Source of the DNA: an uncultured Clostridia bacterium
GTDB taxonomy: Bacteria > Bacillota > Clostridia > TANB77 > CAG-508
NCBI GenBank assembly: GCA_947581805.1
Contig: CANPVM010000006.1
Coordinates: 19,803 to 83,802, forward strand
Length of the DNA: 64,000 nucleotides
Reading direction: 5' to 3'
Shown here one piece after another: positions 44,764 to 53,818 of this stretch. The stretch's first letter is position 1. Every line of letters begins with the position of its first letter. A program made the position numbers and the translations under genes. The notes beneath the pieces are model-generated. The model was not told the DNA's origin. It saw nothing but the letters and a program-made list of their open reading frames with translations, and did not search any database.

Positions 44764-45471
44764 TTATAAACTTTGAAATTCTTTTAATCTCTGCTTATAG
44801 GCCGCAATTGTATCTTCCTCAAAAGCAAGTTTTGGTTCTTTTATTCCCATTTTTTCTATTAATTTTTTAGTTAAATAAGGATTTAATATTAGGATTGGAC
44901 CTATTAGATACGTACCTATAAAATTATTTTCTTGAATTCCTTCTAAATTAGTTTCTTTATTTATTCCTACCCCTTTTTCTACTTTAGCAAAATAGTTGTT
45001 ACTATTTTCTCCATAACTAAATGTAAATTGGCTTTTAAAACCAACCACTTTGATTTCTTCCCATGTACCAATAAAAATGCTATTATGCCTGTGTAACATG
45101 TCACGTTTTGCATGAAGATGGAAAATTCCTAATGCTTCTATTTTATTACCATCCTCTGTTTCAATAGCATCTCCAAATATTTCAAGTGCATTTCCTGTTA
45201 TGAGAAAAATAACATTTTTCTCTATTAATTCTTTTATTCTTTCTTTATATGGTTGTAATTTTTGAATTACTTTTTCTTGCCTACTTTCTGTCATAGGCCC
45301 TAAGTATATGAAATTTACTTCTTCTTTTACAAAGCATGGTTCTTCATCAAAAGCAGTTTCAATAAAAGTAGCTTTTGGTAAACATTTTTTTAGATATTTC
45401 ATGTTACTGATATCGCCATATAAGTTACAAAACTCTGGAAATAAAATTTCAATTTTTAGCTTTTCTTCCAT
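44764..45471 (-). CDS. gatD: GatD-like partner of MurT, catalytic residues missing
   Basis: 235 residues that match the GatD/cobyric-acid-synthase-like amidotransferase fold: ILFPEFCNLYGDISNM at the start, IYLGPMTESRQE, and a middle ETEDGNKIEALGIFHLHA. The nucleophile-bearing CGGY segment is ITGNALEIFG here, with Thr where the Cys should be, and the GFENH histidine segment is GFKSQFT. It is therefore unlikely to hydrolyse glutamine itself. It starts directly after murT (adjacent bases), so the complex is still encoded together. See findings. Confidence 0.85.
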   Translation of the reverse strand: MEEKLKIEILFPEFCNLYGDISNMKYLKKCLPKATFIETAFDEEPCFVKEEVNFIYLGPMTESRQEKVIQKLQPYKERIKELIEKNVIFLITGNALEIFGDAIETEDGNKIEALGIFHLHAKRDMLHRHNSIFIGTWEEIKVVGFKSQFTFSYGENSNNYFAKVEKGVGINKETNLEGIQENNFIGTYLIGPILILNPYLTKKLIEKMGIKEPKLAFEEDTIAAYKQRLKEFQSL

Positions 45472-46848
45472 TTAGAAATCTCCTTCTTCTATTTTCTTTT
45501 TTACTTGCTCTTTGATTTCATTTTTCAAATCCATGGAATATAAATCATGTAAAATAAATACCTTATCTATTCCTTCTAAATTTAATTGCTCTACTAATGA
45601 CATTTCTTCTCTTTGGCAAACGACTTTATTCATATCAATATCTGCCATTTGAAGTCTTACTTTTGTATCTAGATACCTCGCTCCTGCTGTTAAAATTTGT
45701 TTAATCGAATCATCTTTTAAGAATTCAAAGTCTGTGTCATAATGCCAAGCAATATTTTCTGAGCCATTTGCTGCCTCATGTAAATCGTCTAACAAAATAA
45801 ATACTGCTTTATTTCCACTTTCTTTTCGAACATAATCAAATGCTCTAGAACATGCAATAGGATTCATTCCTTTGGCAAGTTGGGTAATAAGTTCTATATT
45901 TCCTACTATTTCTTTACTATATCTTGTATCTACTATTTTTTGCTTTCTTAAAATAGGATTAATTTGCTCTTTGGTTAACCCTATTTCTTGCAAAAGAGTA
46001 ATGGTTGCAAGCATATTATAAATATTAATAATATTGTTATTAATTAGGTTATATTGTTCTTCTTTTTCTTCATGTTTGATTGTCATTGTTTTGTTTTCAA
46101 AATCAATATTAGTTACTTCGTAATCAATGTGTGGTGAAGCAAAATCACATTTACTACAATGAGCTCGTCCAATATGATTATAGCGTACAAAATCGTATTC
46201 TAATTTGCTATCGCATTTTGGGCAAACAATGATATCTCTTGCAATATTTTCACATGTATCTGTATCGGTTTCTAGACGGTTAATGCCAAAGTAAATACGA
46301 CTATTTTCTGGTGCTAAATTGCTTACAATTAAATCATCACCATTTAAAATTAGCTTTGTTTCTTTTGGAATATTGTTACTTAGCATATTGGAAATAAATT
46401 CTGTGTGTGCATTTCGCATTAACGAGTCACGAAATAAGTTAGTGCAAATCAAATAGGTTGGTTTTACATATGGATAGACTCTAATAGAGCTCCTTTCATC
46501 AATTTCAAAAACAGCTAACTCTTTCTTTTGCTCTCCCGATAGTTTTGCTCCTTTGATAAAAGTAGAAGCTATGCCAGAATTGGTATTAGAACCCAATTGA
46601 TTATCTATAAAATCGTAACCATTTTCTTTTAAGCAGTCTTCTATCATATTACATACTGTTGTTTTTCCATTAGTTCCTGTTACTGCAATAATTGTTTTTG
46701 GCTTTCCTATTTGTTCTAGAAAGTTAGGACATAATGTAATGGCTAGTTTTCCTGGAAATTGAGATGCATCCCTTCGTATTATTTTTAATGCAATAATAGA
46801 TATTTTTGCTAAATAAAATGCAAAATAGAATCGAATACTTTTTTTCAT
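45472..46848 (-). CDS. murT: MurT-type Mur ligase, lipid II isoglutaminyl synthase subunit
   Basis: 458 residues. The Mur ligase ATP motif TGTNGKTTVCNMIED lies near residues 57-71; a Cys4 zinc ribbon (CPKCDSKLEYD and CSKCDFASPH, near 208-235) and the C-terminal DUF1727-type domain (ITAGARYLDTKVRLQM) identify MurT. With GatD it amidates D-Glu in lipid II. Immediately precedes gatD on the same strand. Full length; all ligase motifs present. Confidence 0.95.
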   Translation of the reverse strand: MKKSIRFYFAFYLAKISIIALKIIRRDASQFPGKLAITLCPNFLEQIGKPKTIIAVTGTNGKTTVCNMIEDCLKENGYDFIDNQLGSNTNSGIASTFIKGAKLSGEQKKELAVFEIDERSSIRVYPYVKPTYLICTNLFRDSLMRNAHTEFISNMLSNNIPKETKLILNGDDLIVSNLAPENSRIYFGINRLETDTDTCENIARDIIVCPKCDSKLEYDFVRYNHIGRAHCSKCDFASPHIDYEVTNIDFENKTMTIKHEEKEEQYNLINNNIINIYNMLATITLLQEIGLTKEQINPILRKQKIVDTRYSKEIVGNIELITQLAKGMNPIACSRAFDYVRKESGNKAVFILLDDLHEAANGSENIAWHYDTDFEFLKDDSIKQILTAGARYLDTKVRLQMADIDMNKVVCQREEMSLVEQLNLEGIDKVFILHDLYSMDLKNEIKEQVKKKIEEGDF

Positions 46849-46965
46849 GTTTCTCCCCTTATTGTTACTTTTTCTGTTATTTTATCTTTAATTTGTAATT
46901 TTATCAATAGAATTCTAATATTTTTTCTTGTTTTGTGTGCTCAATTTTATTATTTTAAACAAATA

Positions 46966-47036
46966 TAAAGAGGGCCCTAAAATGAAACCACCTACTTTTA
47001 TAGGAATATTTCAAATAATTAGGAACCCTCTTTTTT
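46966..47036 (-). terminator. Hairpin after the 84-residue gene
   Basis: AAAGAGGGCCCTAA pairs with TTAGGAACCCTCTTT with a small bulge around a 42-base AT-rich loop. T tracts on both strands. Confidence 0.65.
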
Positions 47037-47039
47037 ATA

Positions 47040-47294
47040 TTATTTTTTTTGATTTCGTATGTACCCTTCTAAACGAAATAAGAAGTCTTCTATGTTAGAT
47101 AACCTCATTTCAAATACTTGGTTCGTCATGTCACTTATTTCGTTATACTCTTGCATTTTCATTAGTTTTTGCATAATTACTTTAAAATTCTTTTGTGTTT
47201 GTTCTGACAAATTACTTTGTTCATTTTTTAGTTCGTTTAAGAGTACATTTATTTCTCCGATTTGGTCATTTGTCAAAGGATTTTTTTCCTCCAT
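47040..47294 (-). CDS. Small helical protein, 84 residues
   Basis: ATG at 47294 with AGAGGTG upstream. Glu/Asn/Gln-rich, coiled-coil-like throughout (LNELKNEQSNLSEQTQKNF, VFEMRLSNIEDFLFRLEGYI). No membrane segment. Function unknown; the last gene before the LRR cluster. Confidence 0.7.
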   Translation of the reverse strand: MEEKNPLTNDQIGEINVLLNELKNEQSNLSEQTQKNFKVIMQKLMKMQEYNEISDMTNQVFEMRLSNIEDFLFRLEGYIRNQKK

Positions 47295-47451
47295 ACAATC
47301 ACCTCTTCCTTGAATTTGATAAGTATATTTTAGCATCTACTACTTGAATTGTCAATAGTTCCTGCAAAATTTTGTTCTGTGTTTCATTTTTTATATATAC
47401 TTATTTTATATAGCAGTAAAAATAGAAAGCAAAATTTTCATAATTATATTT

Positions 47452-48732
47452 TTACCAATTATACTCTGGAGACTTTTCACCATACTCTTCATTATAAAAA
47501 CCTGTATAGAAAGCATCTGCTACAGTAGAATTTTTGAAATAGAAGATAGTTTTTTCACCCTCACTTTTCCAAAAACTTTGGGAAGCGAAATAAATAAATG
47601 ATAATTCATCTTCATGCTGAAAATATACAGAAGTTAGATTTTTATTTTTAGCAAATGCTAAATTTCCAATTCTAGTTACACTTTTAGGTATAGTAACAGT
47701 CGTCAAACTTGAACAATTACTAAAAGCATAATTCCCAATAGTTGTTACATTATCAGGAATTGTTATATTTGTTAGTTTTAAACAATTAGTAAACGCATAA
47801 TCTCCGATAGTAATTACACTATCAGGAATCGTTATATTTGTTAATGCATAACAATCATAAAAGGCATAACTTCCAATCGTAGTTATATTATTAGGTATTG
47901 TAATATTCGTTAAATAAGAACAACCTTCAAAAGTACGTGAACTAATAGATTTAACTAAAATATTGTTCACTTGACTAGGAATTACAATCTGTGTAATAGA
48001 TTCTTCATTTTCATCTAATATTTGTTGACCATAAGTATAGCGAGTTGTAGATTTTTTATATTTACTATTAATAGATATAGCACCATCTTCTGTAATTTCC
48101 CAAAAATCACTTGGTAAAGATGAAATTTCTGTATTTACTGTTTCACTTGTTGTAGCTAAAATTCCTACATAATTATCAGTTCCATTTTCATCATAATAAT
48201 ATAAAGATAAATTTTTCTTTCCATTACTATTTTCTGCAGCTACTTGTGTAGATGCTTTATAAAAGTTATTAGAATCATTGTTCAAAGATGCTATACTTGC
48301 AACTTCTTGTATTGCTCCCTCTTGTACTGCATCTTCTACTTTAATTACATAAACATCTTTAGGGTAGGTACCATTTCCAGATTTTAAATTTCTACCTAAT
48401 ACTGTTTCTACAGTAACAACATAAGCATTTTCTTCAACAGGTTCTTCAGCAACATATCCTTCAGTAATTAAAAAATTCAGATAATCATTGCTTCCTTGGT
48501 TTGTTTGGTATTCAACATATTGTGTTAATACTTTTTGTTGTAAATCTTCATATAAAGTAGCCATTTCTGTTTTTAACGCTGCCTGTTGTACTTTGTGTAC
48601 AATACCATCTTCCCCTAATACTAACCTAATACTAATTCCTGCTAGTATAATTAAAACTATAATTGTTATTACTAGCGAAATTAGAGTAATACCTTTTTGT
48701 GATGAGATATTCTTTCCTTTTGATTTTTTCAT
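47452..48732 (-). CDS. Pilin-leader/leucine-rich repeat surface protein 1
   Basis: 426 residues. A basic leader ends at Gly14, followed by a prepilin-like helix (ITLISLVITIIVLIILAGIS, residues 15-34) that would be cut and membrane-inserted like a pilin; Ser replaces the usual Glu5. A spacer domain (to about 245) is nearly identical to that of the two paralogs. The C-terminal part has about five BspA-type repeats (LTNITIPxxVTTIGxYAF). Ends in NEEYGEKSPEYNW, also shared. Probably a surface-exposed adhesion protein. Confidence 0.88.
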   Translation of the reverse strand: MKKSKGKNISSQKGITLISLVITIIVLIILAGISIRLVLGEDGIVHKVQQAALKTEMATLYEDLQQKVLTQYVEYQTNQGSNDYLNFLITEGYVAEEPVEENAYVVTVETVLGRNLKSGNGTYPKDVYVIKVEDAVQEGAIQEVASIASLNNDSNNFYKASTQVAAENSNGKKNLSLYYYDENGTDNYVGILATTSETVNTEISSLPSDFWEITEDGAISINSKYKKSTTRYTYGQQILDENEESITQIVIPSQVNNILVKSISSRTFEGCSYLTNITIPNNITTIGSYAFYDCYALTNITIPDSVITIGDYAFTNCLKLTNITIPDNVTTIGNYAFSNCSSLTTVTIPKSVTRIGNLAFAKNKNLTSVYFQHEDELSFIYFASQSFWKSEGEKTIFYFKNSTVADAFYTGFYNEEYGEKSPEYNW

Positions 48733-48837
48733 TTGTTTTCCTCCTCATTTATTTTATATGTTATACTATATATTATTTGACAAAATTTTACAATAAAAAC
48801 AGTAAAATTTAATAAAAAAATATTAAAACCCATGAAA

Positions 48838-48890
48838 AAAAGATTGAGGTAAGAAAGTATATTTCTTTTCTCAATCTTCTTTTCATATTT
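48838..48890 (-). terminator. Terminator after LRR protein 2
   Basis: AAGATTGAGGTAAGAAA pairs with TTCTTTTCTCAATCTT with one bulge; nearly identical to the hairpin after LRR protein 3. Confidence 0.8.
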
Positions 48891-48902
48891 ATATTTTACT
48901 TT

Positions 48903-50957
48903 TTACCAATCGTAGTTTGTAGATTTTTCGCCATACTCTTCATTATAATAATTTGTTGTGAAAGCATCTGCTACAGTTTGGTTTTTGAAATAAAAGGTGG
49001 TTTTTTCTCCAAAGTTCTTATTGAAACATTGGATATTAAAATTAGGTATCTCTGTATGTTTAAAATAAACAGTTGCTAAATTTGAGCAATGAGCAAAAGC
49101 TAGTTTACCTATATCTTTCACACTGCTAGGTATTGTAACAGTCGTTAAACCAGTATTTTCAAAAGCATAATCTCCAATAGAAGTTACACTGCTAGGACTA
49201 GTAAATGTAACTGTAGTTAAACCATAACAATTACAGAAAGCATAATCCTCAATAGAAGTTACACTGCTAGGTATTGTAATATCTGTTAACTTAGAACAAT
49301 TATTAAAAGCATTATACCTAATAGAAGTTACACTGCTAGGAATGGTAATATTTGTTAAATTAGAACAATGATAAAAAGTAGCAGATTCAATAGTATCTAC
49401 ATGGCTAGGTATTGTAATATCTGTTAAATTAGAACAATAATTAAAAGCACTAGCCCCGATAGAAGTTACACTGTCGGGTAATTTTATAGTCGTTATATTA
49501 CAACCAAGAAAAGCCGCATATCCAATAGTAGTTATACCTTCAGATAATTGTATATTTGTTAAACTAGTACAAAGATTAAAAGCCTCTTCTCCAATATAAG
49601 TTACACTGTTAGGTATTGTAATATCTGTTAACTTAGAACAATTATTAAAAGCATCATCCCCAATAGAAGTTACACTGCTAGGAATGGTAATATCTGTTAA
49701 ATTATAACAATAATAAAAAGTACCGTCTGCAATAGCAGTAATACTGTTAGGTAAATCTATTGAATTTAAGTTATGACAATCCGCGAAAACATTTTTATCC
49801 ATAGAGGTTATACCATTATTAATTGTAACAGAAATTAGTCCACTACTTTGAAAAGCTCCTTCTCCAATATATTTCACACTTTCAGGAATATTAATATTCA
49901 TTAAACCAGTTTGAAAGAACGCATAATTTCCTATAGTAGTTACACTATTAGGTATTGTAACAGTCGTTAAACCAGTATTTTTAAAGGCAGATTCTTCAAT
50001 GGCAGTTACGCTGTTAGGTATTGTAACAGTCGTTAAACTATAGCAACTTTCAAAAGCAGATTTTTTAATAGTAGTTACACTGCTAGGTATAGTTACACTC
50101 CTTAAATAAGTACACATGTAAAAAGCTGATTCTCCAACGGCAGTAACTTTAATACCATTTACTTGATTAGGAATTACAATTTCAGTAATAGAATCTCCAT
50201 TTTCATCTATTATATCGCAATTATAACCATAACTAGTCATATAACCATAGCTATAGCCATAACCATTAGAACTTGAACTAATATATTTACTATTAACATA
50301 AACAGCACCATCTTCTGTAATTTGCCAAAAATCACTTGGTACAGCTGAGATTTCTGTATTTACTGTTCCACTTGTTGTAGCTAAAATTCCTACATAAATA
50401 GCAGTTCCTTTTTCATCATAATAATATAAAGATAAATTTTTCTTTCCATTACTATTTTCTGCAGCTACTTGTGTAGATGCTTTATAAAAGTTATTAGAAT
50501 CATTGTTCAAAGATGCTATACTTGCAACTTCTTGTATTGCTCCCTCTTGTACTGCATCTTCTACTTTAATTACATAAACATCTTTAGGGTAGGTACCATT
50601 TCCAGATTTTAAATTTCTACCTAATACTGTTTCTACATTAACCATATAAGCATTTTCTTCAACAGGTTCTTCAGCAACATATCCTTTGGTAATGAAAAAA
50701 TTTAGATAATCATTGCTTCCTTGGTTTGTTTGGTATTCAACATATTGCGTTAATACTTTTTGTTGTAAATCTTCGTATAGAGTAGCCATTTCTGTTTTTA
50801 AAGCTGCTTGTTGTACTTTTTGTACAATACCATCTTCCCCTAATACTAACCTAATACTAATTCCTGCTAATATAATTAAAACTATAATTGTTATTACTAG
50901 CGAAATTAGAGTAATACCTTTTTGTGATGAGATATTTTTTCCTTTTGATTTTTTCAT
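48903..50957 (-). CDS. Pilin-leader/leucine-rich repeat surface protein 2
   Basis: 684 residues, the longest of the three. Leader, pilin helix and spacer are nearly identical to protein 3; the BspA-type LRR array (about 245-640) holds about fifteen units of 23 residues with cores such as SLTTVTIPNSVTAIEESAF. The upstream promoter-like region, ribosome site (GAGGAGGAAAAC) and leader are the same as in the other two. Repeat number varies between paralogs, pointing to expansion and contraction of repeats. Confidence 0.9.
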   Translation of the reverse strand: MKKSKGKNISSQKGITLISLVITIIVLIILAGISIRLVLGEDGIVQKVQQAALKTEMATLYEDLQQKVLTQYVEYQTNQGSNDYLNFFITKGYVAEEPVEENAYMVNVETVLGRNLKSGNGTYPKDVYVIKVEDAVQEGAIQEVASIASLNNDSNNFYKASTQVAAENSNGKKNLSLYYYDEKGTAIYVGILATTSGTVNTEISAVPSDFWQITEDGAVYVNSKYISSSSNGYGYSYGYMTSYGYNCDIIDENGDSITEIVIPNQVNGIKVTAVGESAFYMCTYLRSVTIPSSVTTIKKSAFESCYSLTTVTIPNSVTAIEESAFKNTGLTTVTIPNSVTTIGNYAFFQTGLMNINIPESVKYIGEGAFQSSGLISVTINNGITSMDKNVFADCHNLNSIDLPNSITAIADGTFYYCYNLTDITIPSSVTSIGDDAFNNCSKLTDITIPNSVTYIGEEAFNLCTSLTNIQLSEGITTIGYAAFLGCNITTIKLPDSVTSIGASAFNYCSNLTDITIPSHVDTIESATFYHCSNLTNITIPSSVTSIRYNAFNNCSKLTDITIPSSVTSIEDYAFCNCYGLTTVTFTSPSSVTSIGDYAFENTGLTTVTIPSSVKDIGKLAFAHCSNLATVYFKHTEIPNFNIQCFNKNFGEKTTFYFKNQTVADAFTTNYYNEEYGEKSTNYDW

Positions 50958-51056
50958 TTGTTTTCCTCCTCATTATTTTATATATTATACTATATATTAT
51001 TTGACAAAATTTTACAATAAAAAAAGTAAAATTTAATAAAAAATATTAAAACTCAT

Positions 51057-51108
51057 AAAAAAAGATTGAGGTAAGAAAGTATATTTCTTTTCTCAATCTT
51101 CTTTTCAT
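51057..51108 (-). terminator. Terminator after LRR protein 3
   Basis: Same sequence and stem as at 48838-48890, evidence that the whole gene-plus-terminator unit was duplicated. Confidence 0.8.
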
Positions 51109-51124
51109 AATTATATTTTTATTT

Positions 51125-52432
51125 TTACCAATCATAATCTATAGACTTTTGACCAAAAGATTCACTATAATTATCTGTTGTAAAAGCATTTGCTACAATT
51201 GAGTTTTTGAAATAAAAAGTAGTTCTTGTTGTATAAGAGTAGTTTTTCAAAAAACAATTGCTACCAAAACTAGGTTCCTCTGTATGTTCAAAATATACAG
51301 TCTCTAAATATATACAATCACAAAAAGCATAATCGCCAATAGTAGTTACACTGCTAGGTATTGTGATAGTCGTTAAATGTTGACAATTTTTAAAAGCAGA
51401 GTTACCAATAATAGTTACACTATTAGGTATTGTAACATTTGATAAACTCATACAAGCAGAAAAAGCAGAGTCTTCAATGGTAGTTACACTGTTAGGTATT
51501 GTAACATTCAATAAACCACAACCGTCAAAAGCAGATTTTTTAATGGTAGTTACACTGTTAGGTATAGTTACACTTCTTAAATAAATACATCTGTAAAAAG
51601 CTGATTCTCCAATAGAAGTAACTTTAATACCATTTACTTGACTAGGAATTACAATTTCGGTAATAGAATCTCCATTTTCATCTACTATATCGTGATTATA
51701 ACCATAACTAGTCATATAGCCATAACTATATCCATAACCATTCGAACTTGAACTAATATATTTACTATTAACAGAAACAGCACCATCTTCTGTAATTTGC
51801 CAAAAATCACTTGGTACAGCTGAGATTTCTGTATTTACTGTTCCACTTGTTGTAGCTAAAATTCCTACATAAATAGCAGTTCCTTTTTCATCATAATAAT
51901 ATAAAGATAAATTTTTCTTTCCATTACTATTTTCTGCAGCTACTTGTGTAGATGCTTTATAAAAGTTATTAGAATCATTGTTCAAAGATGCTATACTTGC
52001 AACTTCTTGTATTGCTCCCTCTTGTACTGCATCTTCTACTTTAATTACATAAACATCTTTAGGGTAGGTACCATTTCCAGATTTTAAATTTCTACCTAAT
52101 ACTGTTTCTACATTAACCATATAAGCATTTTCTTCAACAGGTTCTTCAGCAACATATCCTTTGGTAATGAAAAAATTTAGATAATCATTGCTTCCTTGGT
52201 TTGTTTGGTATTCAACATATTGCGTTAATACTTTTTGTTGTAAATCTTCGTATAGAGTAGCCATTTCTGTTTTTAACGCTGCCTGTTGTACTTTTTGTAC
52301 AATACCATCTTCGCCTAATACTAACCTAATACTAATTCCCGCTAGTATAATTAAAATAATAATTGTTATTACCAATGCAATTAAGGTAATACCTTTTTGT
52401 GATGAAAGATTTTTTCCTTTTGATTTTTTCAT
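51125..52432 (-). CDS. Pilin-leader/leucine-rich repeat surface protein 3
   Basis: 435 residues. Leader KGKNLSSQKG then ITLIALVITIIILIILAGIS; the spacer to about residue 245 is almost the same as protein 2; then about six LRR units and the shared NW ending. First gene in transcription order. Each gene has its own promoter-like region and, for 2 and 3, a terminator, so the three may be expressed independently. Confidence 0.88.
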   Translation of the reverse strand: MKKSKGKNLSSQKGITLIALVITIIILIILAGISIRLVLGEDGIVQKVQQAALKTEMATLYEDLQQKVLTQYVEYQTNQGSNDYLNFFITKGYVAEEPVEENAYMVNVETVLGRNLKSGNGTYPKDVYVIKVEDAVQEGAIQEVASIASLNNDSNNFYKASTQVAAENSNGKKNLSLYYYDEKGTAIYVGILATTSGTVNTEISAVPSDFWQITEDGAVSVNSKYISSSSNGYGYSYGYMTSYGYNHDIVDENGDSITEIVIPSQVNGIKVTSIGESAFYRCIYLRSVTIPNSVTTIKKSAFDGCGLLNVTIPNSVTTIEDSAFSACMSLSNVTIPNSVTIIGNSAFKNCQHLTTITIPSSVTTIGDYAFCDCIYLETVYFEHTEEPSFGSNCFLKNYSYTTRTTFYFKNSIVANAFTTDNYSESFGQKSIDYDW

Positions 52433-52534
52433 TTGTTTTCCTCCTCATTTATTTTATATATTATACTATATATTATTTGACAAAATTTTACAATAGAAAA
52501 AGTAAAATTTAACAAAAAAATATTATTTTTTATA

Positions 52535-53680
52535 CTAAATAATTTTTCCTCCACCAAGAACCACATCACCTATATAAAATACAACTGATTGCCCTTTTGT
52601 AATGGCCCTTTGAGGTTCTTCAAAAGTAACATAAGCAATGTTACCTTCCATCGTTAATGTTGCTTTTGCTGCTTTTGCACGATATCTTACTTTAGCCATT
52701 ACAGTTATTGGTTTGCTTAAATCTATATCTAATAAAAAGTTGCACTCTGTTGCTTGTAGTTCTTTTTGATATAAATCTTTTTCTTCTCCTACAACCACTT
52801 CATTTGTTTTTTTATTTAATTCAATGACATATAGTGGCGATTTATAGCTTACCCCTAGGCCTTTTCTTTGCCCTATTGTATAGTGGATTAGCCCTTCATG
52901 CGTTCCTAATATTGTACCATTTTTTAGTACAATATTTCCTTTTTTTGCTTCTTCTTTGCTATTCTTTTGAAGAAAACCTACATAATTGTTATCTGGAATG
53001 AAGCATACCTCTTGGCTATCTTTTTTATGTGCTACTTTTAGTTCATACTTTTCCGCTAATTTTCTTACTTCTTCTTTGTTTTTGAAGTTTTCTAATGGAT
53101 AAATAATATGTGGTAAAACTTCCTTTGGAATACTATATAGAAAGTAAGTTTGGTCTTTTTTTTCTGCATCTGATTTTTTCATGACATACTGTCCATATTC
53201 TTCACTATATTCTATTTTTGCATAATGCCCTGTTGCTACATAGTCACAACCTAATTCTAGTGCTTTTTTGTAAAAAACACCAAATTTTAAATAGCGATTA
53301 CACTCAATACATGGATTCGGTGTTTTACAATTTTGATAGCAGTTAATAAAATCGTCAATTACATAATGTTCAAAGTCTTTTTCACAATTTAAAGTATAAT
53401 GTGGAATGCCTAATTTATCACAAACTCTTTTGGCATCATTTGTTGCAGAAAAAGAACAACAACCTCCTTCTACTTCTAAATTACACTTGTCTTCCCAAAG
53501 CTTCATAGTAGCACCAATTACATCATACCCCATTTCTTTTAGTACGATTGCAGAAACAGAACTATCCACTCCTCCACTCATTCCTAGTAATACTTTCTTC
53601 TTTTTATTTGGTTCTTTTACTATTTTCTCTTTCTTTTTTAATATTGGTTTATCTTGATTTATTGTCTCTAAAACTGCCAT
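52535..53680 (-). CDS. mnmA: tRNA-specific 2-thiouridylase
   Basis: 381 residues with an extra 26-residue Lys-rich N-terminus. Thiolates U34 of Lys, Glu and Gln tRNAs. PP-loop GMSGGVDSSV, catalytic Cys in NPCIECNRYLKFG and SQEVCF, and the C-terminal DVVLGGGKII are typical. Sulfur would come from a cysteine desulfurase such as the one at 42.4 kb. Follows aspS on the same strand after a terminator. Confidence 0.97.
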   Translation of the reverse strand: MAVLETINQDKPILKKKEKIVKEPNKKKKVLLGMSGGVDSSVSAIVLKEMGYDVIGATMKLWEDKCNLEVEGGCCSFSATNDAKRVCDKLGIPHYTLNCEKDFEHYVIDDFINCYQNCKTPNPCIECNRYLKFGVFYKKALELGCDYVATGHYAKIEYSEEYGQYVMKKSDAEKKDQTYFLYSIPKEVLPHIIYPLENFKNKEEVRKLAEKYELKVAHKKDSQEVCFIPDNNYVGFLQKNSKEEAKKGNIVLKNGTILGTHEGLIHYTIGQRKGLGVSYKSPLYVIELNKKTNEVVVGEEKDLYQKELQATECNFLLDIDLSKPITVMAKVRYRAKAAKATLTMEGNIAYVTFEEPQRAITKGQSVVFYIGDVVLGGGKII

Positions 53681-53696
53681 TTTTCCCTCTTTCTAA

Positions 53697-53736
53697 AAAG
53701 ATGTGAAGTACTTATAATATAGTCATTCACATCTTT
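53697..53736 (-). terminator. Terminator after aspS
   Basis: AAAGATGTGAA pairs with TTCACATCTTT (11 bp, 18-base loop); T run on the minus strand. It lies just upstream of mnmA, which therefore has its own promoter or depends on read-through. Confidence 0.75.
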
Positions 53737-53818
53737 CTATACTTTTTCATAATTGTTTTTTATAATACTGTTTAATGCCTTATCATTGTTTCGTTTATTG
53801 CATTATTTAATTTTTTTA

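Noticed and set aside
48740..48790. A precise sigma-A promoter in front of the LRR genes
   Set aside because: TTGTCA and TATAAT-like boxes are present in all three copies but their spacing (12 bases) is too short for a confident call.
48488..52496. Three similar plus-strand frames of about 102 codons opposite the pilin leaders
   Set aside because: They are mirror images of conserved pilin-leader sequence; their similarity follows from the duplicated minus-strand genes.
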